In this document: in pieces, positions 37,509 through 45,632 of the stretch
Position numbering within the stretch: the first letter of the stretch is position 1
Layout: the number at the start of each line of letters is the position of its first letter
Assembly: GCF_022430525.1 (NCBI RefSeq)
Contig: NZ_CP092519.1
Location: 620,001-684,000, forward strand
From: Cetobacterium somerae
GTDB taxonomy: Bacteria; Fusobacteriota; Fusobacteriia; Fusobacteriales; Fusobacteriaceae
Length of the DNA: 64,000 nt
Direction: 5' to 3'
Made by a program: the position numbers and the translations under genes
Notes under the pieces: model-generated
The model's database searches: none
What the model was told of the DNA's origin: nothing
The model's input: only the letters and a program-made list of their open reading frames with translations

Positions 37509-38342
37509 TTGAAATTCAATAAAATGCAAGGAGCTGGTAATGATTTTTTACTTTTTGATGGAGTAAAAAATAAATATGAAAATTATTCGAAGATAGCCAA
37601 AAAACTTTGTGATAGACGTTATGGAGTTGGAGGAGATGGTATAATGATTGCGGAGGAGAGTCAAAAAGCTGATATAAAAATGGTTTATTATAATTCAGAT
37701 GGTTCAAAAGGTGAGATGTGTGGAAATGGAATTAGATGTTTCTCAAAATTTATTTATGAAGAGGAAATCGTAAAAAAAAGCGAAATAACAATAGAGACAG
37801 GCGATGGAATAAAAACAGCTTATTTAACTATAGATGATAAAAATAAAGTGCAATCAATAATGATATCTATGGGTAAAGCAAGATTAAATTCTAAAGAGAT
37901 TCCAGTATTAATAGAAAAAAATAAAGTTATAAATGAAAAAATAAGTATTGATGGTGAAGATATAATTTTTTCAGCTGTATTAATTGGAGTTCCACATGCG
38001 GTAATAATAAGAGAGGATTTGGAGAGTGTTGATGTAAATACTCTGGGAGCAAAGATTGAAAAAGATAAATTATTTCCTAAAAATATAAATGTAAATTTTA
38101 TTCAAATTTTAGATAAGTGTAGAATAAAAATAAAGACATGGGAAAGAGGAGCTGGAAGAACACTAGCTTGTGGAACAGGATCATGTTCAGGAGTTTATAT
38201 TTCTAATTTATTAGGATTAGTTGAGGATGAAGTAGTTGTAGAAACAGAGGGCGGAGTATTAAAAATTAAATTACAAGGGGATGAAGTATTTATGATAGGA
38301 ACAGCAGAAACCACATTTAAAGGAGAGATAATATGGGAATAG
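37509..38342 (+). CDS. dapF: Diaminopimelate epimerase
   Basis: Interconverts LL- and meso-diaminopimelate for lysine and peptidoglycan. The two active-site cysteines are in GEMCGNGIRCFSKF and GRTLACGTGSCSG, and the opening FNKMQGAGNDFLLFDG is diagnostic. I choose TTG at 37509 because GAGGTGAT (37497-37504) is placed 4-5 nt ahead of it. The GTG at 37500 is inside that ribosome site. The protein is then 277 residues. It overlaps the next gene by 10 nt. Confidence 0.93.
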   Translation: MKFNKMQGAGNDFLLFDGVKNKYENYSKIAKKLCDRRYGVGGDGIMIAEESQKADIKMVYYNSDGSKGEMCGNGIRCFSKFIYEEEIVKKSEITIETGDGIKTAYLTIDDKNKVQSIMISMGKARLNSKEIPVLIEKNKVINEKISIDGEDIIFSAVLIGVPHAVIIREDLESVDVNTLGAKIEKDKLFPKNINVNFIQILDKCRIKIKTWERGAGRTLACGTGSCSGVYISNLLGLVEDEVVVETEGGVLKIKLQGDEVFMIGTAETTFKGEIIWE

Positions 38343-39643
38343 CAGAAAAATTAATGTTTATTCTTTTTTTAATTTTGATAAGTGCATTCTTCTCTATGGC
38401 AGAGATATCTTTGGCAGGAGCAAGAAAAATTAAATTACAGTTATTAGTAGATGAAGGTAATGAAAATGCAAAAAAAGTTATTAATCTTCAAAGTAATCCA
38501 GGTAACTTTTTTACAACTGTACAAATAGGATTAAATATAGTAGCTATATTAGCTGGTATAATTGGAGATGGAATATTATCACCAATAATAAATAAATATA
38601 TAGGAAATCCAACAATAGCATTTTTGATATCATTTATATTTGTAACAGGATGCTTTATTGAGTTTGCAGATTTAATACCAAAAAGATTAGCAATGGTTTA
38701 TCCAGAAAAAATAGCGCTTACTTTAGTAAATCCAATGACTTTAACAATAAAGATTTTAACACCGATTGTATTTATATTTAGTGGTGTGGCTAATTTAGTT
38801 TTTAAAGTGTTTAATACACCAAACTCAAGAGATGAATTAATAACTCATGATGATATTTTTGCATTGGTAGATGCAGGAGCAGAAGCAGGAGTAGTACATA
38901 CAAAAGAGCATCATCTAATTGAAAATGTGTTTGAACTTGAGCAAAGATGGGTATCATCAGCAATGACAACAAGAGATGAAATAGTATATTTTACTTTAGA
39001 AGAAACAGAAGAAAGCATAAAACAAAAAATAGCAGAGTATCCACATTCTAAATTCTTGGTTTGTGAGAGTGATATAGATTCTATATATGGATATGTTGGT
39101 TCAAAAGATATTTTACCTAGAATTTTAAAAGGAGAATCTAGTGGACTTCAAAATATAAAAGAGATAACAAATAGAAATATTTTAATTATTCCTAATACAC
39201 TTACTCTTTCAGAGATGCTAGATAGATTTAATGAAGCTAGAGAAGACTTTGCCGTAATATTAAATGAGTATGCTCATGTTGTAGGAGTTATAACTTTAAA
39301 TGATGTTGTTTCAACTTTAATGGGGGACGTAGTTTACCCAATGCAAGAGGAGTATATAATAAAAAGAGGAGATGGCTCTTGGCTAATAGATGGAGTTACA
39401 GCTACTGAGGATGTAAAAAAAGTTCTAGAAATAGAAGCGTTTCCAGAAGAGGATAGCTATGAAACAATAGCTGGCTTTATGATGTATATGTTGAAAAGTA
39501 TACCTAAAAAAGGTGCTCACATAGAGTTTGATGGTTATAGTTTTGAAGTGGTAGATGTAGATAACTTTAAAATAGATCAACTTTTAGTTATAAAAGAGGA
39601 AAAGAAATCAGAGGATGATTTAGAAAATAATGAGAATGAATAA
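38333..39643 (+). CDS. CNNM/CorC-HlyC family membrane protein (Mg2+ or heavy-metal export type)
   Basis: A 436-residue protein in family order: an N-terminal DUF21 membrane domain (about residues 1-180, with SAFFSMAEISLAGARK and FFTTVQIGLNIV), a CBS pair (about 205-335, TTRDEIVYFTLEE and AVILNEYAHVVGVIT) and a C-terminal CorC/HlyC transporter-associated domain (340-425, DGSWLIDGVTATEDVKK). Relatives are Mg2+ exporters or regulators. The old name haemolysin is misleading. The acidic tail ends KKSEDDLENNENE. The start overlaps dapF. Confidence 0.92.
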   Translation: MGIAEKLMFILFLILISAFFSMAEISLAGARKIKLQLLVDEGNENAKKVINLQSNPGNFFTTVQIGLNIVAILAGIIGDGILSPIINKYIGNPTIAFLISFIFVTGCFIEFADLIPKRLAMVYPEKIALTLVNPMTLTIKILTPIVFIFSGVANLVFKVFNTPNSRDELITHDDIFALVDAGAEAGVVHTKEHHLIENVFELEQRWVSSAMTTRDEIVYFTLEETEESIKQKIAEYPHSKFLVCESDIDSIYGYVGSKDILPRILKGESSGLQNIKEITNRNILIIPNTLTLSEMLDRFNEAREDFAVILNEYAHVVGVITLNDVVSTLMGDVVYPMQEEYIIKRGDGSWLIDGVTATEDVKKVLEIEAFPEEDSYETIAGFMMYMLKSIPKKGAHIEFDGYSFEVVDVDNFKIDQLLVIKEEKKSEDDLENNENE

Positions 39644-39676
39644 AAAAAGGTAGCTTTACAAGCTACCTTTTTTATT
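39642..39676. terminator. Bidirectional terminator, CNNM gene / malic enzyme
   Basis: The A-run AAAAAAAGGTAGCTT and AAGCTACCTTTTTTT form a near-perfect symmetrical stem with a TAC loop between convergent genes. It works for both strands. Confidence 0.92.
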
Positions 39677-40850
39677 ATCTTGTTATATTTTGTTCTTTAG
39701 CAATTCTTTTAACCTCTTCAGCAACAACAGTAGCCACTCTTGGATCAAAAGCATTTGGGATAACATATTCTGGCGTTATTTCATCGTCTTGAATTAATTT
39801 AGCAATTCCAACGGCTGCAGCAATTTTCATCTCTTCAGTTATTTTTTTAGCTTTAGCATCAAGAGCTCCTCTGAAAATTCCTGGGAAAGCTAAAACATTA
39901 TTAACTTGATTAGGGTAGTCCGATCTACCAGTACCTACAATTTTTGCGCCTCCTGCAATAGCGTCTTCAGGCATAATTTCAGGATTAGGGTTAGCCATAG
40001 CAAAAACAATAGCATCCTTATTCATAGTTTTAACCATATCAACTGATAAAATATTAGCAGCAGAAACTCCTATAAAAACATCTCTTCCAATAACAGCTTC
40101 TTTAAGTCCACCTTTAATATTTTCAGGATTTGTAATATCAGCTATTTCTGATTTTAAGAAATTGTAGTTAGCTTTATCGTCTCTGTTTATAATACCATCA
40201 ATATCATTAACAACAATATCTTTTGCACCCATTTTAATAAGAAGTTTGATAATTGAACTACCAGCAGCACCTGCTCCACTAACAACAAATTTAGCAGATT
40301 CAAAAGATTTATTAACTAATTTAAATGAATTGATAAGAGCAGCTACAACAACAATAGCTGTTCCATGTTGATCATCATGGAAAACAGGAATATCAAGTTC
40401 ATTTTTTAATCTTGTTTCAATTTCGACACATCTAGGAGCAGAAATATCTTCTAAATTTATACCCCCAAATCCAGGTGCGATTAATTTAACAGCTTTAATA
40501 ATCTCTTCAGTATCTTGTGTATCTAAGCAGATAGGAAAAGCATCAACATCTGCAAATTGTTTAAAAAGAATAGCTTTTCCTTCCATAACAGGGAGAGCAG
40601 CTTCAGGACCAATGTTTCCTAAACCTAGTACAGCAGAACCGTCAGTAACAACAGCAACCATATTTCCTTTAGATGTATATTTATATACATTTTCAACATT
40701 TTCTTTTATTGCTAAACAAGGAGCAGCAACTCCAGGAGAATAAGCTAAACTTAGTTCCTCTTTATTTGTAACAGCAACTTTTGACACAACTTCAATTTTT
40801 CCTGAATGAGTCTCGTGTAGCTTTAAAGATTTTTCAAAAACTGTAGACAT
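39675..40850 (-). CDS. NAD(P)-dependent malic enzyme
   Basis: Oxidative decarboxylation of malate to pyruvate. The 391-residue protein is the short bacterial form without a phosphotransacetylase tail. It has LAYSPGVAAPCLAI, GSAVLGLGNIGPEAALPVMEGKA, FHDDQHGTAIV and the nucleotide fold VVSGAGAAGSSIIKLL. It is followed upstream on the same strand by the fumarase genes (24-nt gap), so fumarate, malate and pyruvate are linked in one unit. Confidence 0.95.
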   Translation of the reverse strand: MSTVFEKSLKLHETHSGKIEVVSKVAVTNKEELSLAYSPGVAAPCLAIKENVENVYKYTSKGNMVAVVTDGSAVLGLGNIGPEAALPVMEGKAILFKQFADVDAFPICLDTQDTEEIIKAVKLIAPGFGGINLEDISAPRCVEIETRLKNELDIPVFHDDQHGTAIVVVAALINSFKLVNKSFESAKFVVSGAGAAGSSIIKLLIKMGAKDIVVNDIDGIINRDDKANYNFLKSEIADITNPENIKGGLKEAVIGRDVFIGVSAANILSVDMVKTMNKDAIVFAMANPNPEIMPEDAIAGGAKIVGTGRSDYPNQVNNVLAFPGIFRGALDAKAKKITEEMKIAAAVGIAKLIQDDEITPEYVIPNAFDPRVATVVAEEVKRIAKEQNITR

Positions 40851-40874
40851 AATATATTACCCCTTTAATTAAAT

Positions 40875-41417
40875 TTATTTTGAGCTATTTCTAGCTATTT
40901 CATATAGGTCATTTCCTTCGCAATCATTTATAACGATTGCTGGGAAGTCAACAACTTCAAGTCTTCTAATTGCTTCAGCACCTAAATCCTCGTAAGCAAT
41001 GATTTCACTACTTTTTACAGACTTAGCAATTAATGCGGCAGCTCCACCAACAGCTGCAAAATATATAGCTCCATTTTTAACAATAGAATCTTTAACTTTT
41101 TGATCTCTTGCGCCTTTTCCAATCATTCCTTTTAAACCTTGATCTAAAATAGCAGGAGAATATGAATCCATTCTATAACTAGTAGTAGGTCCACAACTTC
41201 CAATAGGTTGTCCAGGTTTAGCAGGAGTAGGTCCAGCATAATAGATAATTTGTCCTTTTACATCAAAAGGTAGTTCTTTACCTTCTTCTAAAAGTTTAAC
41301 TAATCTAGCATGTGCAGCATCTCTAGCAGTATAAATAACACCAGTTATAGAAACGGCATCACCAGATTTTAATTTTTTTATATCTTCATCTCTTAACGGA
41401 GTAGTTAATTTTATCAT
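40875..41417 (-). CDS. Class I fumarate hydratase, beta subunit
   Basis: C-terminal half of the two-subunit iron-sulfur fumarase, 180 residues. The hallmark is IIYYAGPTPAKPGQPIGSCGPTTSYRMDSYSPAIL (described by position 58-92), with IGKGARDQKV and YFAAVGGAAALIAKSV following. The L(+)-tartrate dehydratase beta subunit is very similar and cannot be fully excluded. The malic enzyme neighbour favours fumarase. It overlaps the alpha gene by 4 nt. Confidence 0.9.
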   Translation of the reverse strand: MIKLTTPLRDEDIKKLKSGDAVSITGVIYTARDAAHARLVKLLEEGKELPFDVKGQIIYYAGPTPAKPGQPIGSCGPTTSYRMDSYSPAILDQGLKGMIGKGARDQKVKDSIVKNGAIYFAAVGGAAALIAKSVKSSEIIAYEDLGAEAIRRLEVVDFPAIVINDCEGNDLYEIARNSSK

Positions 41418-42256
41418 AATGTTACCTCCTTGTGTCTAGCAGCATGGCAATTTAAGTTAACAGCAACTGGTAAAGATGCAAAGTGACACGCTTGAGTTTC
41501 AACTTTAACAGCAAGAGCAGTAGTTTTTCCACCAAGACCTTGAGGACCAACATTAGTATCATTTATTAATTTTAAAAGTTCAGCTTCTAACGCTGCAGCA
41601 ATTGGATCAGGATTAATATCTTCAATTTCTCTTAGAAGAGCTTCTTTAGCTAATTCAGCACATCTTTCGAAGTTTCCACCAATTCCAACACCAACAACGA
41701 TAGGAGGACAAGGATTTCCACCTGCGTTTTTAATACTATCAACAACAAATTTTTTGATACCCTCTACTCCATCAGCAGGTTTGAACATTTTTAATGTACT
41801 CATATTTTCAGACCCACCACCTTTAGGGGCTACAATAATTTTAACTTTATCAGAACCAGGTACAAGTTTAGTATGAATAACAGCAGGAGTATTGTCCTGT
41901 GTATTAACTCTATCTAGAGGATGTCTAATAACAGATTTTCTTAAATATCCATCTTTATATCCCTTAGCAACTCCAGCATTAACAGCAGAGTAAATGTCTC
42001 CATTGATTTTAACTTCAGTTCCAATTTCTAAGAAAACAACAACAAGACCAGTATCTTGACACATAGGAACATTATCCTTTGCAGCAATCTCGTCATTCTC
42101 AATAATTTGACTTAAAATAACCTTCCCCAATTCACTAGTTTCTGTTTTTTGGCATTCTTTAATTTTGTTTAAAACGTCACTGCCAATAAAGTAGTTAGCT
42201 TCAATACAAAGTCTAGCAACTTCATTAGTAACTAAATCTAAATCTAGTACTTTCAT
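41414..42256 (-). CDS. Class I fumarate hydratase, alpha subunit
   Basis: Catalytic iron-sulfur half, 280 residues. The cluster cysteines lie in [35 protein letters not shown] and the C-terminal [11 protein letters not shown] region. It combines with the beta subunit for reversible hydration of fumarate. The GGAGGAAAA ribosome site precedes the ATG. It is co-directional with crr upstream but separated by a hairpin-rich 91-nt gap. Confidence 0.92.
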   Translation of the reverse strand: MKVLDLDLVTNEVARLCIEANYFIGSDVLNKIKECQKTETSELGKVILSQIIENDEIAAKDNVPMCQDTGLVVVFLEIGTEVKINGDIYSAVNAGVAKGYKDGYLRKSVIRHPLDRVNTQDNTPAVIHTKLVPGSDKVKIIVAPKGGGSENMSTLKMFKPADGVEGIKKFVVDSIKNAGGNPCPPIVVGVGIGGNFERCAELAKEALLREIEDINPDPIAAALEAELLKLINDTNVGPQGLGGKTTALAVKVETQACHFASLPVAVNLNCHAARHKEVTL

Positions 42257-42298
42257 TTTTCCTCCTTAAATTTCCGTGTATGCTTTTTTATTAATAAA

Positions 42299-42336
42299 GA
42301 AAGGTACCATCCTTTCCTAAATAGTAAAGAGGCACC
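42299..42336 (-). promoter_or_regulatory. Alternative hairpins between crr and fumarase alpha
   Basis: On the minus strand GAAAGG and CCTTTC (arms at 42316-42311 and 42304-42299) form a perfect small hairpin. The same GGTACCTTTC can instead pair with an upstream GAAGGTGCC (about 42336-42328). The two pairings exclude each other. It could be a weak crr terminator or an attenuator for the fumarase/malic enzyme genes. Confidence 0.4.
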
Positions 42337-42347
42337 TTCTTAAAAAA

Positions 42348-42845
42348 CTACTTTTTGATTTTAACTCTCATTAAAAGGTCTCCTATTTTAACATCTCCAG
42401 AAGCAACTACTTCAAGCGCTTCAACTTGGTCCATGTTTGCAATAATAACAGGAGTTTTTGTTGATTTAGCATGTTCTTTAATGTAAGCTAAATCATATTT
42501 AATAAGCTCATCTTTAACCTCTACAGTTGATCCAGGTTCAGCAATTCTAGTGAATCCTTCTCCATTTAATTTTACTGTGTCAATTCCAAAGTGAACTATT
42601 AACTCAAGTCCGTTAGGAACTTCAAAACTAACAGCGTGGTTAGTAGCGAAAATATCAATTTCACCAGCAACAGGTGAGCAAATTGCTCCTTCAGCAGGAT
42701 CAATTCCACATCCATCCCCAATCATTTTTTGAGAAAAAGCGTCATCTGGTATTTCGCTTAAAGGAATAACTTTTCCGTTTAATGGTGAATAGATATTAAA
42801 CCATTCATCCTCTTTTTTCTTTTTAAAGAAATCAAATAATCCCAT
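42348..42845 (-). CDS. crr: PTS system glucose-specific IIA component
   Basis: A soluble phosphocarrier of 165 residues. The active-site histidine is in GLELIVHFGIDTVKLNGEGF, with the partner histidine in ATNHAVSFEVP. GDGCGIDPAEGAICSPVAGE is typical. I start at 42845 behind AAGGAGA. The longer opening at 42863 has no ribosome site. It accepts phosphate from HPr and passes it to a membrane EIICB, and it may regulate carbon uptake. It is a stand-alone IIA, with no IIC nearby. Confidence 0.95.
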   Translation of the reverse strand: MGLFDFFKKKKEDEWFNIYSPLNGKVIPLSEIPDDAFSQKMIGDGCGIDPAEGAICSPVAGEIDIFATNHAVSFEVPNGLELIVHFGIDTVKLNGEGFTRIAEPGSTVEVKDELIKYDLAYIKEHAKSTKTPVIIANMDQVEALEVVASGDVKIGDLLMRVKIKK

Positions 42846-42866
42846 AGTCAAATCTCCTTTCAAATA

Positions 42867-42900
42867 AAATGCGAAATATATGTAATATTATTTCACATTT
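42867..42900 (-). promoter_or_regulatory. 12-bp inverted repeat upstream of crr
   Basis: AAATGCGAAATA (42867-42878) and TATTTCACATTT (42889-42900) are inverted arms with 11 of 12 positions matching and a 10-bp spacer, centred about 38 bp before the crr start. The spacing of two helical turns between half-sites suggests an operator for a dimeric or tetrameric regulator. It does not match the LicT/SacY antiterminator or a consensus cre site. Confidence 0.5.
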
Positions 42901-42993
42901 AGTTCATTAAATCAATAATATTTTTTAAAAAAAGCATACAAAGAATAAAAGAAAAATCTATGTACTATAAATAAATTATATCATAAGATTTAT

Positions 42994-44016
42994 TTATTTT
43001 CCTAGCAATTCTTTTATTTTTTTAATAAAATTATCAACATCCTCTTTTGTGCTGTCAAAAGATGTAACAAGTCTTACTTCGTGGATATTTTCATTCCATA
43101 TATAGAAATAAAAAGACTTTTGAAGTTCAGAAATTATTTCTTTAGGTAAAATAGCAAAAACAGCATTAGCTAAAACTTCTTTTGTTACAGGTATTTTAAT
43201 TTTTTCTAATTCTAATTTTAAATATTGAGCAATATCATTTGCATTTTTAGCACATTCAAACCAAACATTGTTTTTTATATAAGGAATAAATTGAGCAGAC
43301 ATAAATCTCATTTTTGAATACAATTGAAGATTTTGTTTTCTTATCCAAGAAAATTCTTTAGCTAATTCTTTATTAAAGAATATCAAAGCTTCACCAAACA
43401 TTAAGCCATTTTTAGTACCACCAAAAGATAAAACATCAACTCCTAAATCTCCAGTCATTTCTTTAAAAGAACATCCTAAAGCTACAGCAGCATTAGAAAT
43501 TCTTGCTCCATCCATATGCAAAAGCATATTATTTTCCTTAGCAAAATTAGAAATAGCTTTAATTTCATCTAATGTATAAACAGTTCCATATTCTGTAGTT
43601 TGGCTGATTGAAATAATTTCAGCTTTTGGTTTATGAAAGTTGTTTTTAAAAGTTAACCATTTTTTAGCAGATTCTAAGTCAAGTTTTCCATCTGTACTTG
43701 GAACTGTAAGAAGTTGCATACCAGTTATCTTGCTAGGCGCTCCAGTTTCATCTTGTACAATATGAGCATTCTCAGGAGTTATAACAGCAGATGCTCGAGC
43801 TTTCATTCCTTCTAGTGCTAATACGTTAGCTCCAGTACCATTAAATACAAAAAATACTTCAACATCCCCAAATATATCTTTGAAGCATTCAATTGCTTCT
43901 TGAGTGATTTCATCTGCTCCATAAGCAGAAACATGGCCGTTATTAACTTCAATTATTTTTTCTAAAATTTTCTGATGAACACCACTATAGTTATCACTAG
44001 CAAAAGATTTTTTCAT
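42994..44016 (-). CDS. ltaE: Low-specificity L-threonine aldolase
   Basis: PLP enzyme splitting threonine into glycine and acetaldehyde. The 340-residue protein has the opening SFASDNYSGVHQKILEKI, VFNGTGANVLAL, the aspartate HMDGARISNAAVALG, and the Schiff-base lysine in DVLSFGGTKNGLMFGEALIFF. The AGGTAATAT context gives a modest ribosome site (GGGAGG at 44032-44027). It is transcribed divergently from the riboswitch-controlled permease. Confidence 0.93.
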   Translation of the reverse strand: MKKSFASDNYSGVHQKILEKIIEVNNGHVSAYGADEITQEAIECFKDIFGDVEVFFVFNGTGANVLALEGMKARASAVITPENAHIVQDETGAPSKITGMQLLTVPSTDGKLDLESAKKWLTFKNNFHKPKAEIISISQTTEYGTVYTLDEIKAISNFAKENNMLLHMDGARISNAAVALGCSFKEMTGDLGVDVLSFGGTKNGLMFGEALIFFNKELAKEFSWIRKQNLQLYSKMRFMSAQFIPYIKNNVWFECAKNANDIAQYLKLELEKIKIPVTKEVLANAVFAILPKEIISELQKSFYFYIWNENIHEVRLVTSFDSTKEDVDNFIKKIKELLGK

Positions 44017-44094
44017 AAATTATATTACCTCCCAGTATATTTATTTTAATACATTATAGTTTTTTTCTTTATAAAAAGCAAAAATAAATAAAAC

Positions 44095-44123
44095 TTGACA
44101 AAATTGGAAGAAATCTTTAATAT
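44095..44123 (+). promoter_or_regulatory. Promoter of the riboswitch/purine permease unit
   Basis: A consensus TTGACA (44095-44100), 17-bp spacer and TAATAT (44118-44123), about 25 bp before the aptamer. Confidence 0.8.
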
Positions 44124-44147
44124 TTAGATAAAGATTATATTTAATTT

Positions 44148-44215
44148 GAACCATATATACTCCGAATATGGCGGAGAGTTTCTACGAGCTACCTTAAATA
44201 GCTTTCTATGGGTCA
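44148..44215 (+). promoter_or_regulatory. Purine (guanine-type) riboswitch aptamer
   Basis: This matches the purine riboswitch core. P1 arms are GAACCATA and TATGGGTC. The P2 loop is near TATACTCCGAATATGGCGGAGAG, J2/3 is GTTTCTAC, and P3 is GAGCTA/TAGCTT around CCTTAAA. The residue preceding TATGGG is C, equivalent to C74, which selects guanine/hypoxanthine over adenine. A GACCTG-CAGGTC terminator follows, so ligand binding should stop transcription of the permease. Confidence 0.93.
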
Positions 44216-44243
44216 CAACTTAGTATTTTTTATTAAGTTTTTT

Positions 44244-44268
44244 GACCTGTTTTTGCAGGTCTTTTTTA
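44244..44268 (+). terminator. Riboswitch-controlled terminator
   Basis: GACCTG (44244-44249) and CAGGTC (44256-44261) with a 6-nt loop and following T-run form the expression platform of the guanine riboswitch. The 3' P1 strand GGGTC can compete with it. Confidence 0.88.
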
Positions 44269-44318
44269 TTTTAGTCAGTAATTATTATAAAATATTAAAA
44301 TAAATCTAGGAGGGAAAC

Positions 44319-45605
44319 ATGGAAAAATTGTTTCAATTAAAAGAGCACGGAACGACAGTAAAGCAGGAGATAATAGCAGGGATTACAACATTTTTAACAA
44401 TGGCATATATCATATTTGTTAATCCCTCAATATTATCAATGACGGGAATGGATAAAGGTGCATTAATAACAGTAACATGTTTAGCATCAGCGATAGGAAC
44501 AGCTATAACAGCATTTTGGGTAAATGCACCATTAGCTATGGCACCAGGAATGGGATTAAATGCATTTTTTACTTTTACACTTGTTTTAGGAAATGGAGCA
44601 ACATGGGAACAGGCTTTAGGAGTCGTATTTATATCTGGAGTTATCTTCTTAGCTCTAACATTTTCAGGATTGAGAGAGAAAATAATTGATGCTATACCGG
44701 CTGAAATTAGGTTAGCTGTGGGAGCAGGTATAGGTTTATTTATAGCTTTTATAGGAATGCAGGGAATGGGATTAATTGTAAGTAATCCAGCAACAGTGGT
44801 GGCTTTAGGAAAATTTAATTTAAATGTTGTTTTAGGATTAGTAGGTTTTGCAATCATGGGATTCTTAGAGATGAAAAAAGTTAAGGGTGGAATTTTAATA
44901 GGAATTGTGGCTACAACAGTTTTAGGAATTATATTTGGTGCAGTTCAATTACCATCACAAATAATATCAATGCCTCCAAGTCCAGCACCGATAGCTTTAA
45001 AACTTGATGTTTTAGGAGCAATTAAACCGATATTTTTAGGATCAATTTTTTCATTTATGTTTGTTGATTTATTTGATTCTTTAGGAACTATAATGGCTTG
45101 TGCTCATGAAGCTGAAATGATAGATGAAAAGGGTAAGATAAAAAATGTTAGTAAAATATTAGAAGCTGATGCAATAGCAACAGTAATAGGTTCTTTATTA
45201 GGAACATCAACAACTACAACATTTGTAGAGTCGGCTTCAGGAATAGCAGTTGGTGGAAGAACAGGATTAACAGCATTAACAACAGCAATATTATTTGCTA
45301 TTTCATTATTCTTTTCTCCAATTATTGGAGTTGTACCAGCGTTTGCAACAGCTCCAGCTCTTATACTTGTAGGAGTTTATATGTTTAAAAATTTATTAGA
45401 TATAGATTTCCATAATATAGAAGTTGCAATACCTTGTTTCTTAATAATAATAATGATGCCATTAACTTACAGTATATCAATTGGAATTTCTTTTGGATTT
45501 ATTTCTTACATATTAGTATGTTTATTTGGTGGGAAAATTACACATGTAAAGCCTATAATGTGGGCGATAGGATTTTTCTCAGTTGTAGAATTAATGTTTA
45601 AATAA
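44319..45605 (+). CDS. pbuG: NCS2/AzgA-type guanine-hypoxanthine permease
   Basis: A 428-residue membrane carrier with about 12 hydrophobic segments. The AzgA-subfamily motifs are present: opening LKEHGTTVKQEIIAGITTFLTMAYI, APGMGLNAFFTF, the substrate region FMFVDLFDSLGTIMACA and LLGTSTTTTFVESASGIAVGGRTGL. The guanine riboswitch upstream supports guanine/hypoxanthine uptake. The symbol follows the Bacillus homologue. RBS TAGGAGGG. Confidence 0.94.
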   Translation: MEKLFQLKEHGTTVKQEIIAGITTFLTMAYIIFVNPSILSMTGMDKGALITVTCLASAIGTAITAFWVNAPLAMAPGMGLNAFFTFTLVLGNGATWEQALGVVFISGVIFLALTFSGLREKIIDAIPAEIRLAVGAGIGLFIAFIGMQGMGLIVSNPATVVALGKFNLNVVLGLVGFAIMGFLEMKKVKGGILIGIVATTVLGIIFGAVQLPSQIISMPPSPAPIALKLDVLGAIKPIFLGSIFSFMFVDLFDSLGTIMACAHEAEMIDEKGKIKNVSKILEADAIATVIGSLLGTSTTTTFVESASGIAVGGRTGLTALTTAILFAISLFFSPIIGVVPAFATAPALILVGVYMFKNLLDIDFHNIEVAIPCFLIIIMMPLTYSISIGISFGFISYILVCLFGGKITHVKPIMWAIGFFSVVELMFK

Positions 45606-45632
45606 AAAAAGGAGCTAAGCTCCTTTTTTTTA
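45604..45632. terminator. Bidirectional terminator, pbuG / brnQ
   Basis: AAAAAAAGGAGC-TAA-GCTCCTTTTTTT: a GC-containing 5-bp core extended by A/T runs on both sides, between convergent genes. Confidence 0.9.

Noticed and set aside
44333..44857. 174-codon open frame opposite the purine permease
   Set aside because: It mirrors the hydrophobic codons of the permease in antisense and lacks a ribosome site and recognisable domains.
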